A stretch of DNA of 64,000 nt, from assembly GCF_030867145.1 (NCBI RefSeq), contig NC_134441.1, positions 9,346,992 to 9,410,991 of the forward strand, given 5' to 3'. Position 1 is the stretch's first letter. Every line of letters begins with the position of its first letter. Of this stretch, positions 38,554 to 64,000 are shown piece after piece. The notes below the pieces were generated by a model. The model had not been told where the DNA came from, did not search any database, and saw only the letters and a list, made by a program, of their open reading frames with translations. The position numbers and the translations under genes are program-made. Origin of the DNA: Opisthocomus hoazin. Taxonomy: Eukaryota > Chordata > Aves > Opisthocomiformes > Opisthocomidae.

Positions 38554-39246
38554 CTTTCGTTTTAACGTTGGCTTGGTGAGAACAGGTGGAGAGCTTGATC
38601 GAGGACTCACAGGCTCATCATCTTCATCTTCACTACTCTCACTAAAACACCTCAGAAGTGCTCTATCACTATCACTGTAGCGGCGGGGTAATCTGTCGCA
38701 GTCCTCCGGGAATCTACACTTCAGTGGCTCCATGTTCTTTTTCAACTGCCCTCTCCACCTTTCCATACCTTCGCTGTACCGCCGACGGGGAATTGCAGAT
38801 TTTTCACCTTTGCCATACTGTCCCTGGGAAATGGCAGATTTTTCCTCATCTTCAGCATACCGGCCTCTTGGGGCTGGAGATTTCTCCTCACATTCACCAC
38901 ATCTTCCTTGCAAGGCCACTGACTTCTCCTCACAGTCACTGCATCGGCCTCGTGAAGCTGCTGATTTCTCCTCACATTCACTGCATCGCCCACTGGGAAC
39001 TACTGTTTTGTCCTCAGTGGGCAATATTGGCTCCTTCTCACAAAAGGGCTCCCGAAGTTTTTTGCCCTTGCGGTTCCATCGACCTCTTCGTGATGGCTGA
39101 CTGTTTGCAGGAAGACTATCCAGGGGAAAAATGTGCTTGTTTGGCCGTGCAGAATTGGCTGGAGCAACAATGTCTGGCTTTTTTTCACTCTCTGTAGGTG
39201 AGTAAGGTTCTTGCTCTTTCTTCTCCCATGACACAGATTTTACCAT
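38554..39246 (-). CDS. KAT6A: KAT6A exon 15 with internal tandem repeats
   Basis: 231 codons in phase 0 at both ends. It begins [19 protein letters not shown] after AAATCAG. Conserved landmarks are [14 protein letters not shown], the WRGQLKK stretch, [13 protein letters not shown], and the [20 protein letters not shown] segment that ends [14 protein letters not shown]. Between SRRGRW and WRGQLKK the bird protein carries about five 14-residue tandem repeats of the type [14 protein letters not shown]. Human KAT6A has only faint traces of this (EQYGECGEKSEAT). The region is disordered and lies between the catalytic domain and the acidic region; no function is known for the repeats. Large open frames on the plus strand here are shadows. 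Confidence 0.95.
38782..38988 (-). repeat. KAT6A: 42-bp coding tandem repeat (14 residues) in KAT6A exon 15
   Basis: Successive units read [56 protein letters not shown] and [13 protein letters not shown], followed by the related [11 protein letters not shown]. The first three keep a Cys-x2-Cys pair and the later ones lose it. This gives a gradient from nearly identical to diverged units. Confidence 0.9.
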
Positions 39247-40311
39247 CTGATTTAAATAAAAACAAATAAATTTCACAATTCCTGTTTAAGCATGCATGTC
39301 TATCCTGAATTTGATTCCACAAAAGCTTTTGAGCAAAAAGTCAGAAAAGTTTATCAAGAATGATTTTTAAGAATCTCAGAATAACAAAAGAATTGACCAC
39401 TAGGAGAGTCTTAATAGTGCTAACTGCTACTCCTTTCCTCCCAGGTGATAATGTACCTCAATTAGCTTCCCGACAAGTGACTTCAGTCAGCAACAGCCAT
39501 CCAGTGGCCTGCTGAAATGCAAACATCAACTTTCTACATTCAAACACGGTATTTGTGTAATTTTCAAGAAAAAAAGTGAGAAAAACTTGAAGCTATTTTT
39601 CCATTAAAATTAACAATTAGTTTAATGGTAATACTGAAAAAGTGCATAATTTGCCTCTCGGTATTCTAGTCAGTGCTTATCGCCTGATGTGAGAGAGCAA
39701 CCCTTCAAGGACAGCAGCCTAGATTTCAGAGACCTTCATTGCTCTGTGGGCAGTAATTCTAAAGCTATTAGTGGTTTTGCAAAAGTACACAGCAAAAACC
39801 TTTGGTGAAAAACGTTGTAAGCTTTTGTTGATTCATTTCCATTTATGCTATTTGTCACTTACGGAAATACTGGGTCCTTCAAACCTCAATTCATTTCAAT
39901 AATTTGATGAGACCCCAGGCTGCTTAAGAGTGGAAGGCAGGTTTTTTGGCTGGTTTTTTTGATTTCTTGTTTGTGGGTGGTTTTGGCTGGTTGGTGGTTT
40001 GTGGGGGTTTTTTGTCGTTTTTTTTTTAACCCCGCTCCCCCAACACATACTGCAAAAGTCATTAAGGGTAGAAAGAGCATTTTTACTCTTTTCAGAGATA
40101 GACTTTAACCTTTCTTTAGACTGCACTTCAGTGTTTTCCCTAGTTTTAGCTTTTAATCTGAAACTATAAAGGATCATAAACTAATCATGACTGCATTTCT
40201 TTTCATGATTATGCCAAATGCCCAAGCTTGGCATCTGAAATCATTAGCATCGCCTGCAAAAGCACGAAGTATAAACTATATGCCACACAGAAGTAACAGA
40301 TTCACTCTTAC
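39247..40311 (-). other. KAT6A: KAT6A intron 14
   Basis: About 1.07 kb with AAT|GTAAGA donor. A low-complexity GT/T-rich patch lies at 39940-40030 on the plus strand. No gene is seen. Confidence 0.9.
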
Positions 40312-40522
40312 ATTGGTCTCTGGATCCTTTTCTTTCTGCTCTTGTTGCTCTTCATTTTCCCCATCCTCTGTCTCCTCTTCTTCATCTTCAGAGACAACCG
40401 AGTTGGAAACTATAACAGGTGTCCAACGCAGACATTCTGCATCCACATCTATAGGTCGGACATTAGTTCTAAGTTTTGCCATATGTTCCTGGATAAGTTT
40501 CTCCCGACGAATGATCACAAAT
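40312..40522 (-). CDS. KAT6A: KAT6A exon 14 (end of MYST domain)
   Basis: Begins after CTGTTTAG with one base that completes a Gln codon, then [35 protein letters not shown] and an acidic [22 protein letters not shown] end. The first half closes the MYST acetyltransferase fold (the DQFVIIRRE strand and LRWTP), and the rest starts the acidic linker. Ends in phase 0 at ACCAAT|GTAAGA. Similarity to human falls off sharply after the acidic stretch. Confidence 0.96.
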
Positions 40523-45868
<5,346 letters not shown>

Positions 45869-46002
45869 TCAAAGACTGAAGATACAGACTTTTGTATAAA
45901 TTCCTCACTTCTGCATAGAGCTAACTTGATGAAAACAAACCTAGTATATAGTGACCTTGTGTATGTGCTAATCAGGCCAAAATCACCTTACCATTGTTGG
46001 TG

Positions 46003-46075
46003 TTGGGTTGAAGGTTGGACTTCATGATCTTAGAGGTCTTTTCCAACCTTAATGATTTTATCATTCTATCATACT
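46003..46075 (+). mobile_element. CR1 LINE 3'-end fragment
   Basis: GGTTGGACTTCATGATCTTAG, then AGGTCTTTTCCAACCTTAATG, then ATTTTATCATTCTATCAT: the terminal 70 bp of CR1. Confidence 0.85.
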
Positions 46076-46911
46076 TAAAGTCATGGCATTTATTCTCTAA
46101 CAAAGGCATATTAAAAAAAATATACTTTATGTCCCACATAATTACTTTTACAGTATCATGTCAGAAGAAATATATGCATTGATTAAAATCATAGAAAAAA
46201 TAGCAAAAAATCCCTCCAGTTTTGCACTAGTGACGCTAGGATGGATTAGATAAACAATTCCTATTGTCTCCCTTCCCTCCTCCTAACAGACAGCTGTATG
46301 TACTCCTGAGCAATGGGTCACAACACCATCTATCTGTTTGCTTGAAAACTATTTTATATTTACATACTATATTGACATGAACAGTTTGAATGCAAGTGTC
46401 CTGATATTGTCGTGATTTAACTCCATTTACACACTCTAGCTTGGGCAGGGACGCTACTTTCAGTTACCTTCAATGTCTTTAGCAGACCTAGAATAATTCC
46501 TCATGACAGACCACATGCTTTCATTAAATGGTAGAATAACGAGTTTTATTTGATTTTCTCTCTCTAGCTATGGCCCTTAGAATTTATTACTCTTTCTGAA
46601 TCAAGTTAAAGTTCTGAGAGTTTGCCGTTTAGACAATTTGCAAAGCTCTTAAGCAAGAGAACATCAAAACAACTACACGTGCCTCACAGTAGAACAGTCT
46701 TTCAGATGCCAAAACGTGTAACAATAAAGATTTCTTCTTTAGCTGTGCTGAACTACATAGAGCTAAAAATACATCTAAGTAATTCCTGGGAAATTTCTAT
46801 TTATTTTTCTCTTTCAACTCACATAAATAGTACACAGCCATTTCTAATCAAATCATTCAACACACAGGTAACACCCTATTCCCTAAACAAGCTTATTATT
46901 TTTTATCATGA

Positions 46912-47475
46912 GGAGTGCTGCAGCTGATTCACTGGAGGGAAGGGATGGCATCCGGAGGAACCCTGACAAGCTGGTGGAGTGGGCCCATGTGAACTGTGAA
47001 GTTCAACAAGGCCAAGTGTGGGGTCCTGCACCTGGGTCAGGGCAACCTCCAGCATCAATAGACTGAGGGATGAATGGATTGAGCGCAGCCCTGCCAAGAA
47101 TGACTTGGAGACACTGGTGGATGAAAAATTGGACATGAGCCAGCAACGTGTGCCTGCAGTCCAAAAAGCCAACCACATCCTGGGCTGCATCCAAAGAAGC
47201 ATGGCCAGCAGGCTGAGGGAAGCGACTGCCCCTCTCCTTCTCTCTGGTGAGACCCCACCTGGAGTCCTGCATCCAGGTCTGGGGTCCTCGTAAAAGACAT
47301 GGACCTGCTAGAATAAATCCAGAGGATGGCCACAAAAATAATCCAAAGGTTCCACAGGTTGAAACACCTCTCCTGTGAGGAAAGGCTAAGAGAGCTGGGG
47401 TTGCTCAGCTTGGAGCAGAGCAGGCTCCGGGGAGACCTTATCGTGGCCTTTCAACATATAAAGGAGGCAGGTCAT
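46912..47475 (+). mobile_element. Diverged CR1 LINE, truncated at both ends
   Basis: Pieces of the CR1 ORF2 C-terminal region are seen: GREGMASGGT-like start, [20 protein letters not shown] stretch, [34 protein letters not shown] and [20 protein letters not shown]. It differs clearly from the copies at 34.5 and 44.2 kb and resembles the one at 59.6 kb. The usual 3' tail is absent: similarity stops near AACATATAAAGGAGGCAG, so the element lost its end by deletion or rearrangement. Confidence 0.85.
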
Positions 47476-47787
47476 TTAGCTGATGCTGCTCCCTCCTCAG
47501 AGCGTGGAATATGTCAGTTCTTTGGGAATTCATCTAATCATATACTCCTGTGGCAGTTCGAACGCTCACAGCATATGCAGGTTGTTGCAGAGAGCTTATC
47601 AACTTTTTGACTCAGCCTAAAAAGACCTTAAGACATCTATCAGCTACCATGAAAAGTATCTGGATTATGCCTACTTTGCTTCTGTCCTACATTCAGATAG
47701 AATCTTCTTAAGATTTCTACGCCTGCTGGAGTACAGCTTTCCCATAAACACTGAAGCAGAACAAAGGAGAAGAATGTTCGGTCATAC

Positions 47788-47903
47788 CTCGAGTATTCCT
47801 GTGGATACGGGGAGGAGTACCAGGTCTGAATTTCATACTTGCCAAATTCAATGACAGAAGGGCATCGGACTTGTGGATCGGGAGGCCCAGTCACCCCTAC
47901 TTT
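47788..47903 (-). CDS. KAT6A: KAT6A exon 9
   Basis: Encodes [20 protein letters not shown] then [19 protein letters not shown], the N-terminal edge of the MYST domain. The start is in phase 0 after TTGCATAG, and the last two bases share an Arg codon with exon 10. The single change from human is Gln for His in EIQTWY. The acceptor uses an extraordinary pure-C pyrimidine tract. Confidence 0.97.
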
Positions 47904-52010
<4,107 letters not shown>

Positions 52011-52324
52011 CTGTGAGCCATTCTGAAGTACTAGATTTCCTGGTACCCTTCTTCCTGATCCTATACTGCTGAGAATAGTCTACCACTTCCCCTCGAGCTT
52101 TCCGTCCATCAGGGGAGGGAGTGAAGAATTTAGTAAGTCCATCTATAAGCCCTTTGGTTTTCTTGTTAAACTTCAAGGCGGTGCTGCCATCTCTGCAGAA
52201 GTCCAAGACGTCTGTCTGCTCCAGGTATCCTCCTTCTGATGATGCCGATTGGCTGGACAGAGCAATCTTACGCTTCCGACCTCGACCAGGGCCAGTTCGA
52301 ACTTTGCTGAAAGGGCCTTTTGAT
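52011..52324 (-). CDS. KAT6A: KAT6A exon 7 (basic linker)
   Basis: Encodes [20 protein letters not shown] then [40 protein letters not shown] and [20 protein letters not shown], ending SSTSEWLT. The GRGRKRK patch is a likely nuclear-localisation signal between the PHD fingers and the HAT domain, and [19 protein letters not shown] is nearly invariant in KAT6A. Acceptor is TTCTTTAG, and phases agree with exons 6 and 8. Confidence 0.96.
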
Positions 52325-56091
<3,767 letters not shown>

Positions 56092-59000
56092 TCAAGGAAG
56101 CAAACATAATACATAAAATCACACAGACATTCATATCCCATGTAAACAGTATGCAATATACACCATGTCTCACAGATTTTAGTTGGTTCTCACCACACAA
56201 CACTACATTAACTGTAACCTGCATAGAAGTTAGAATTCTAAACACGAGATAAAATCCCAGGTACAAAGGAAAAGAGAATGGAATTCAGAGCTAGAGGAAA
56301 CTTGGAAAAACAAGCTGGCAAAGAGGACTACAAATTAATACATAACTGAATGCAAAGTTAGAGAGAGTCGGTGTCTTATTCTGTCAACAAATGAATGGGC
56401 TGAGGTGATCTAATGGTGGAAAAAAGGTACAGATGACCCCAGAACACAGTAGTCTTACAAAATCCCATCAAGTATCCGGAAAACAGTAGTGCAATCATCA
56501 AAAGCATTCGCAATAAATGGAATAAAACATGTTACAGAACAAGTACAACAACTGTACAACTATTAACACAGTTATGAAAAATGAAAATAAAAGAAAATGC
56601 TCTTTTAAGAAATTACATGAGTATCCTGTTTAGCACTTAAAAGCAGCAGACGTAAAGGTTTGCTCTCTCTGAAAAAGTTTAGGGCATTAAACTTTATGTT
56701 GGGATAAGGATGTATTTAAGATGAGGCACAACACTAGCAAAATAAGAAATAGATATTAACTAGCCAACAATACATTTGGCCTGGAATAAGCAGGAGGTTT
56801 TTAAACCAAAGGACTGACATTCTACAACAGCCTCCTCAAAGAAGTAACAAGTACAATAAGTGATTGTTTTAAAGTGGCACTTGATCAATGAGTAATAGGG
56901 AAAGAACAGCCTTATATCCAGTAACATTAAGTGCTGGATCTCATAATCTAGCAAATTCTTTCTAATCCAACTATACATTTTCTGAGACAAGTCTGTGATT
57001 TATAGTTTTCAGAGCAAAGATGTAAGCAAAATATGCTAAAATCACATTTAAAACACTGGAAACATGAAAAATGTTAGATTACGGTAAGTTTTGAGACACA
57101 TTCTTTGTATAGCTGTATCATGTTACACTTGATGATTTCACACATACTTTTTCAGAGTATATTATACAGCTACATATGCACATACTGTTAATTACTGTAC
57201 AGAAGCATATGCCAGAAGAACTTCAAGGAACCTTTACTATGGCTAAGCCAAAGCACAAGCTGTATCCAGAATAATTTCTTGCATAAATCAGGTTGGTTTA
57301 TATTGCAGTAATATAGAAACTGGAAATTTCAAGCTGTATCTTTACTTCAGTGTACAGATCCAGTATACTTACAGACTGAGGTGTGTTCCTTACAACATCC
57401 ACTAGACAGAAACAATCGGAACACCTTAAGAAAATTGCTATTTCAAAATTAAGCCACACAATGTGGAATGACTACTCGGGAATGAAAGCCTAACATTCCT
57501 CATCCTGAACACAAGAATTTATCTTAGCCCCAGACGATGTTGAAGTGTAAACTAATATGAAATCACCTGCCTATCGAACTGTTTCAGTCTGCAACACATT
57601 CATAGGTTTAGATAATTTAAGGATTCCTGCTCCTTTTGAGAAAGGGAGAAAACAAAACAACTGTAGACAGTTATGCCAAGCATAAAATCACTAACAACCA
57701 AGCAGAAGAGGGAAACCAGCACCTTCACTTCCACAGGAAGTATCTTTCCAGCCATAGTCACCATAGCAATGTTGACTAAAATCAGCTACATAGGGATCCT
57801 CCGTGCTCTTTAAACACAGACAGGTGACTGACTGTACACAAATTGTTCTCTTTTTGTTCATGGTGCCAGACAGCTAGCTGCTTCCAGTCAGTATGATGTT
57901 TACTGGGGGGAAAAGCTGTGTATTAAGGGTCTCTCAGTGCTTTAATTTCTTAGCAATCGAGATTTCAGGAATTACTTTTACCCACTACCTTCACTTGACT
58001 TCTTACCTTCAATCTCTTCTTCCTGAGGAACACTTACAACCTCTTGGAACAAGCTATTATTAACTAACCTTCATCTTTCCTGTAAGAATAGTAACTGGCT
58101 CTTTTTCGTTATTTTATTAAATTTCAATACCACACAAAGTAGATAAGCACCATTATTCCCATTTTCAGATAAGAAAATGGTCAGAGAAAATTCTTTGAGT
58201 AATGTCAACAAGCAGATCAGCATGAGAACTAAAGAGTGCAGTGATTCCTCTCCAGGCATTTGCTGGTCCTCTCTGAAAGAAAGGCAATGATCTTGATCCA
58301 CCACAAAGTTGTGGTAAAAAGGTTTAGAATACTTTAGAATCCAGTTTGGCACGTTGATTCATCCTCTATATTTTGTCATGTATTAGCTCAGTTAAAATAA
58401 AAACATATTTTAAAAAATTTACAAGAACTCTTTGTCTCCTTTTAAATAAAGCGAACTGTCACTTCCCCAGTATTACAAGCGCAGCTGTGCCAGAAATGGA
58501 CTCAGTGAACATAATTTCACATCCCAGAATCATTCACTTTCCTCTCATTTCCGTCTGAGTTTATGATAAAGTCTCATAGAGAATCTCAGCTACATTGTAA
58601 CAATCTTTCAGACAGAAGCTAAAAAGGAACATTTATTCTTTCTAATAGTTAAACTTTTATGTGACTGCACATTCTGCAGCATCTATTACCTCTGCAGGTA
58701 AGGCTAAATCTTACTTCGACACAAACGGTTTACTGAGCTTTAACTCATAGTTAAGAACTAACAAGACATTAGAGTTGCACTACCTAACGCTGAGGTTTAC
58801 ATCTGGTATAAAAAAAAAAACAAACCACAAAGCAGAAGTGTTAAGAATGACAACCAAGCTATGACAAAAACATTTATACTACTCTACACACTTCTGCTAG
58901 CTTTGAAGTTACCAATTCAAAGCAGAAATAAGTAAATGAAGACTGCCAAAACCACAAAAAGAAACCATGATCCAAACCCCCAGCATTTTCTTGCTCCAAA

Positions 59001-59547
59001 TATAGCAGAATCCCAGTGATACTGCAATAGAACAGAAGAAGCAGAAAATGTTGTTTTTCTTAATACAAAAGGGATAATATACTTTCAGAACTGAAACCTG
59101 CACCAAATTTCAATCTAAATTACTTATGTATCTCAAGAAAACATCTATGGCTTTAGTTCAAAGGGCTGTAAAACAATGAGTTAACTCATAGAGACTTGAC
59201 ATAAGCCTAAAATGCCTACCGTGCAAATATGGATATATGGGATCAAACTGATAAAAATAAGTACTCAGAAATGCTGTCAACATCTAGTTAAAGAACCGTA
59301 ACAATTTCATTTTCCACTATATATGTAATCACAGTAGCACCTGGAGACTACTTATTCATGGCGAAAGGCTGTACCCCAACAACACAAGACAAAGAAACCT
59401 GGCAAACCATATTTGCGATCACAGAGTAAGAACTGATGTTTTTACCATCCCTTGCAGATTACATCAAGAATGCATTTGGTCTAACATCTGCAAGTGTAGC
59501 AAAACGGACTTGAACATCAATAAAGTTTAACATCCTTGTCAGCGATG

Positions 59548-60430
59548 CCGACAGTGGGACTGAGCACACCCTCAGTAATTTGCTGATGACACCAAGCTGT
59601 GTGGTGCGGTCAACCCGCTGGAGGGAAGGGATGCCATCCAGAGGGACCTGACAGGCTTGAGATGTGGGCCTGTGCGAAACTCAGAAGTTCAACAAGGTCA
59701 AGTGCAAGGTCCTGCACCTGGACTGGGGCAATCCCAAGCACAAATACAGGCTGGGCAGAGAATGGACTGAGAGCAGGCCCCCCGGAGAAGGACTTGGGGG
59801 TGCTGGTTGACGAGAAGCTCAGCATGACCCAGCAACGTGCACTCACAGCCCAGAAGGCCAACCGTACGCTGGGCTCAATCCCCAGCAGCGTGGGTAGCAG
59901 GGCGAGGGAGTGGATTCTGCCCCTCTGCCCTGCTCTGGTGAGACACCCTCCTACGCCCCCGTGAGTCCTGCGTCCAGCTCTGGAGCCCTCAGCACAGGAC
60001 AGACCTGGAGCTGTTGGAGCGGGGCTAGAGGAGGCCACAGCCATGATCCAAGGGCTGCAACACCTCTGTTGTGAGGAAAGGCAGAGAGAGTTGGGGCTCT
60101 TCGGCCTGGAGAACACAAGGCTCCAGGGAGACCTTATTGTGGCTTTTCTGCACTGAAAGGGGCTTACAAGAAAGATGGGGACAGGCTTTTCAGCAGAGCC
60201 TGCTGCGACAGGACACGGGATAATGGCCCTAAACTAAAAGAGGGTAGATTTAGATTCGGTATGAGAAAGACATTCTTTACAGCAAGGGTGGTAAAACCCT
60301 GGCATAGTTACCCAGAGAGGTGACAGATGCCCCCTCCCTGGAAGTATTCAAGGCCAGGTGGGATGGGGCTCTGAGCAACCTAGTCTAGATGGTCTGTAAG
60401 GTCCCTTCCAAAAAATTCTATGATTTTAGG
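59548..60430 (+). mobile_element. Diverged CR1 LINE, 5'-truncated
   Basis: Pieces read [19 protein letters not shown], [57 protein letters not shown] and QHLCCEERQRELGLF, followed by the CR1 3' tail that ends TCCCTTCCAAAAAATTCTATGATTTTAGG. Several frame breaks show it is old. It belongs to the same branch as the copy at 46.9 kb, and is antisense to KAT6A. Confidence 0.92.
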
Positions 60431-63400
60431 ACTTAATTACGTGGTCACACCTTATTAACTCTATTACTGAATTGCAAAATAAGCACATATAAGACATTCA
60501 AAACTTTTGGTACCACTCAAAAATCACATAACACCATTTGGTAAATATTTTTTCGTTTTTTGTTCCCTCCAAGAAATGAACAGCTTTCCTGCTTCTGCAG
60601 GAGTCATACACTACAGCCCCTGACAAAGCAAGTGTGAAAAACCGAACCTCCTCACAAAGAATGAAATATTAAGGGGATTTCTTCCCCCTGGTCAGCGTCA
60701 CAGCAGACACCATGGAATGAGATAAATCATGTGAAAGAAGACAGTAAGACTGCAAGATTTTTGCCAGCAGTATTAGGTCTACATGAAAGGTACAGTAAGA
60801 ATTAACAAATTATTATTGCACAGCAAGTAACAAAAATAAGGAGAACAGAACAACCTACAAGAAGGGGAAGGGAGAAACGAACAGCAAAAGGCTCCTTGCA
60901 GTGAGCAGATGATAACATTGTAAATGATGCAAGAACGGAATAAAAATCTCCTATCTATTTTTGCTTTATATGTTTAAATATTACAGACAAATCCAAGAAG
61001 AAAATAAAACAGAAATTAGATTATCAAGACTATTATTAGGATTGTATGTCTAGCTCCAATATTCATATAACAGCAGGATATGGAAAGAATTTTCAAAGGA
61101 CAGACAATAAAATTATTTAAGAATACATGACCTACAGAAATTAATATACTTATGAATGACTGAGAAATTAACTGGACATTAAACGTAAGTATTTAAACAT
61201 GGAAGAAATATAAACACATTATCATGTTAATATAGAGCAACCTTTCTGACAACGCAATAGCAAACGAACCAATTCCTGACACAGTCTTAAAATAAACTAT
61301 TATTTCCTATATGCAAGTCAAGTAAAAAACATAAAACAAGAAAAACCACAGCCAGCAGATGTATAGATAATAATAAGCTCTTTTAAATGTATTATGGGTA
61401 AAGGATCCTAAGCACAGCTTTTCTTTTAAAACTTAACAGAATTATTACTGAAAACATAAGAAAGGTAAGATATTCTAAAAAATATTTGTTCCTTTGTTTC
61501 GGAAAAAAAGCTACCGAGGTAATCCTACGACATGATGCCAATGAGATGCTCTCCTTGGCAATCCTAACTAGTCACCATTTAAAAATCCCTCAAAGTTACA
61601 GTTCATATGCCAACAGCTGATGCTACTAACACTTTGAGCCTTTACCATGCTTACTAAAGATCTCTTTCTGTACATCTTCCTAAGAAACAAAAACTAACAG
61701 CTTAGAGGCATTAAATACATCCTTTCTCCTAATGCCTTCTTACCTAGTGGGAAACCTTGTGGCACTGAACACTGCAGTCCTATATACTTATTAATCAATC
61801 AACAATCAGACAGTAAAAGGAATTAAAAAATCGACTGTTTAAATGTATTATAAAGAAATAGTGTGCATTTAAATCTACTGTATACTTCAGGTAATATTTA
61901 CTACACTACATCAAGATTCACCTGTTGGCCCAAACTTTCATTTGAATTACAGACACGACTGCCACAATGTCGCATCCAGCAGTCTTCTATAACTCTGTTT
62001 CACTAGTTGTAGTGTAATATGCTTCATCCTTGCATTAAAAAACCAGCACTACTACAGTCCCTGCAGACTTGTATACAAGTTATGGGGAATTTATTGTATT
62101 AGCAGTTCACATCTGATTTGTTTCAGATTCAACGATAGCTTCATATGATTACATATGCTTTCCAGCTATGTGACTGAGGTAGTTACAAAATGCATATACG
62201 ACCACAATTGCTGCATATTCCTCATGAAATGTTAGAAGATATGAACAATCATACTTGTCATGGTTCTCCCTATCTCTTATTTTTCTACAGGTCATTGACT
62301 AGCAAAGCTTAGCAACGAATTTCATAAGCCGTCTTGCAATTTATTTTTTTCTTGAACATAAATACTTCTTTGCGACTAGGAGAAGCAGAAAATACGTATC
62401 ATTTCACTAAAAAAAATTTCCCCAAACACAGCTGGCCTCATGTAACAGTGGCTACCCTATCACATTTGTGAAAGCAAATCTGGAACATTCACGCAGCTTT
62501 TCGGGGAAGAAGTAAACTATTTCATGTAGCCTCTGTAGGAAGCTCAAGAGCAATTCACCTAATCAAAGAGAATTTTATAGAACCTCTGCACAGTCAACAG
62601 TTTAAGCTAGTCTTTCTTATCTCCTCTAGCCAGTATTTGTACACAGCCTGTTCATCCCCATAGCCCTCCAAATTTGGATGTCCACACGTAAACACTGCCT
62701 AGCTTTGGAAGAACCAGATCAAAGACTACCCTTCACAGCTTCAGTGTTTCCTGTTTTTACCACCTCTGACAAACTGCAAGCAAATGCTTAACCACATTTA
62801 AAAAAACTAATCAGCTACAGTTTGGGGGAATAAAGAATAAGATTCTACTATAATTCAAAACATTTTAGAATAATTTATTAAACTGGAATAACTTTGAACG
62901 TGGAGATCAGGCTACTCCTCAAAAGCCTCTATGTGCGACTGTGTTATGCTAAGTATGGAGAGATTTCACTGGTGCTCTGTTTGTTCAGCAAAGAACACCC
63001 TGGCAAGTGAAATACACAAGCACACACAATGCAAGAGTCATGAAAACTAGACTGGAAGCAGCGAGCTCAGTTTCATACTGTAAATTTTTGGCAGACATTC
63101 AACTCCTTCTGCTGTCTTTCTCGCAAGCACATCTATCTGTGTGATGTCACCAGATTCAGCGAGGAAGGGAGCTTGAACAAATAGGACCGACAGTGTCTTA
63201 CAGCCTGCCATCCTCTCAGCACATGTTGTCACTAAGCAGACGTGCTCTATAGATTCACACACTGTACCCCCTCCTGAAGGCAACTATGGAGAAGTGCCCA
63301 TGGAAAAAGTGGGGGGAAAAAAAAATTTAAAACCTCAGTTTTGGCCAATTCATGTGCTTTGTAGTCATCTTAATTTAGGAAAAGTGAGGTAGGAAACTCC

Positions 63401-63506
63401 TCAAAACTCACAGCCAACTCTGTAGCCCACACTGTCACAGTGGTCACTGTCAGTAACCTGAATGCACTTTAGTTCCTGCAGACATTTTAACACCATCAGA
63501 GGCTCA

Positions 63507-63567
63507 CTAGATACCAGGGATGTCTTTGCGCCAGTCATCACACATCTGCTTGTAATAGTCATTGTGG
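63507..63567 (-). CDS. Possible short terminal exon, unassigned
   Basis: A good acceptor (ACACCTGCTTGATTCCAG at 63568) precedes a 61-bp frame reading HNDYYKQMCDDWRKDIPGI and TAG. The composition looks protein-like and unlike the surrounding noise, and it could be the last coding exon of an alternative or nested transcript. Its shortness makes chance likely, and I do not recognise the family. Confidence 0.15.
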
Positions 63568-64000
63568 CTGGAATCAAGCAGGTGTAAAGTTAAAGCTAAT
63601 ATAAAAGAAACACATACACTTACACCAACTTTTTTTTTTTTCCTTTTTCTCCTGTTTAAGACACCCTGAATGTGAGCTCTCCAGAGAAAGAATCTACCAC
63701 ACCTAGTATTTACAGAACCATACACACTATAGTACATTTGTTTCTTAGCTAGGAAGTTATCACCCAGGAGCACTGATAGATGGTTTCTGATAATTCATGC
63801 CAGGTAGTGGTATTTTGTGTATCTGTTTTTAAACAAGTGACAAACCATTACCCCTCACTGCAAATAGCCCATGCTGTTGCAAAGGTCTGCCTCAAATGCT
63901 GAAGCTACTGGAAAGAGCAGATGAACCAGAAAAGCCAGAGGGGAAGTACAACCTACATCACGTGAAGAAAATTATTTAAAACATGAGAAAACATGTTTCA

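Noticed and set aside
38658-39197. 179-codon plus-strand frame
   Set aside because: Antisense shadow of KAT6A exon 15; its repeats mirror the coding repeats on the other strand.
59610-60116. 168-codon minus-strand frame
   Set aside because: Antisense of the CR1 element at 59.5-60.4 kb.

Overview
The window is vertebrate nuclear DNA, most likely avian. It carries many CR1 LINE copies whose 3' ends match the chicken-repeat-1 consensus, with ATTCTGTG-type tails, and one stretch resembling a bird endogenous-retrovirus LTR. It contains parts of two neighbouring genes that are adjacent in the same order and orientation in other vertebrates: ANK1 (erythrocyte ankyrin) on the left and KAT6A (MOZ, MYST3 lysine acetyltransferase) on the right. 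Both are on the minus strand.

Region 1-15748 shows no convincing coding exon and is read as intron of ANK1; its 3' exons lie beyond the left edge. At 15749-15874 is an ANK1 first coding exon of 42 codons, ending at a consensus splice donor. Region 15886-25000 is non-coding by recognisable homology, apart from one unassigned 270-bp exon-like block (21293-21562). A CpG island at about 25010-25430 carries a good minus-strand splice donor and is the likely promoter for ANK1 or a related transcript. It lies only about 340 bp beyond the KAT6A poly(A) site.

Region 25771-64000 is KAT6A. It includes a 2.5-kb 3'UTR, fifteen coding exons (numbered 3-17 by comparison with the human 17-exon gene) and the introns between them. 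All exon boundaries were placed by matching splice sites and codon phase. They join in frame to give 1809 codons plus a stop, covering the double PHD finger, the MYST acetyltransferase domain, the acidic region and the Ser-, Pro/Gln- and Met-rich tail. The N-terminal exon or exons (start codon and winged-helix part) are not seen and must lie beyond 64000.

The main unusual points are a GC-AG intron inside the acetyltransferase domain, a 14-residue tandem repeat in exon 15, a C16 tract serving as the polypyrimidine tract of exon 9, an 80-bp tandem duplication beside exon 3, and several CR1 copies that nearly all lie antisense to KAT6A. I found no prokaryotic-type system, CRISPR array or wholly new system; the best candidate for something undescribed is the unassigned exon at 21.3-21.6 kb.
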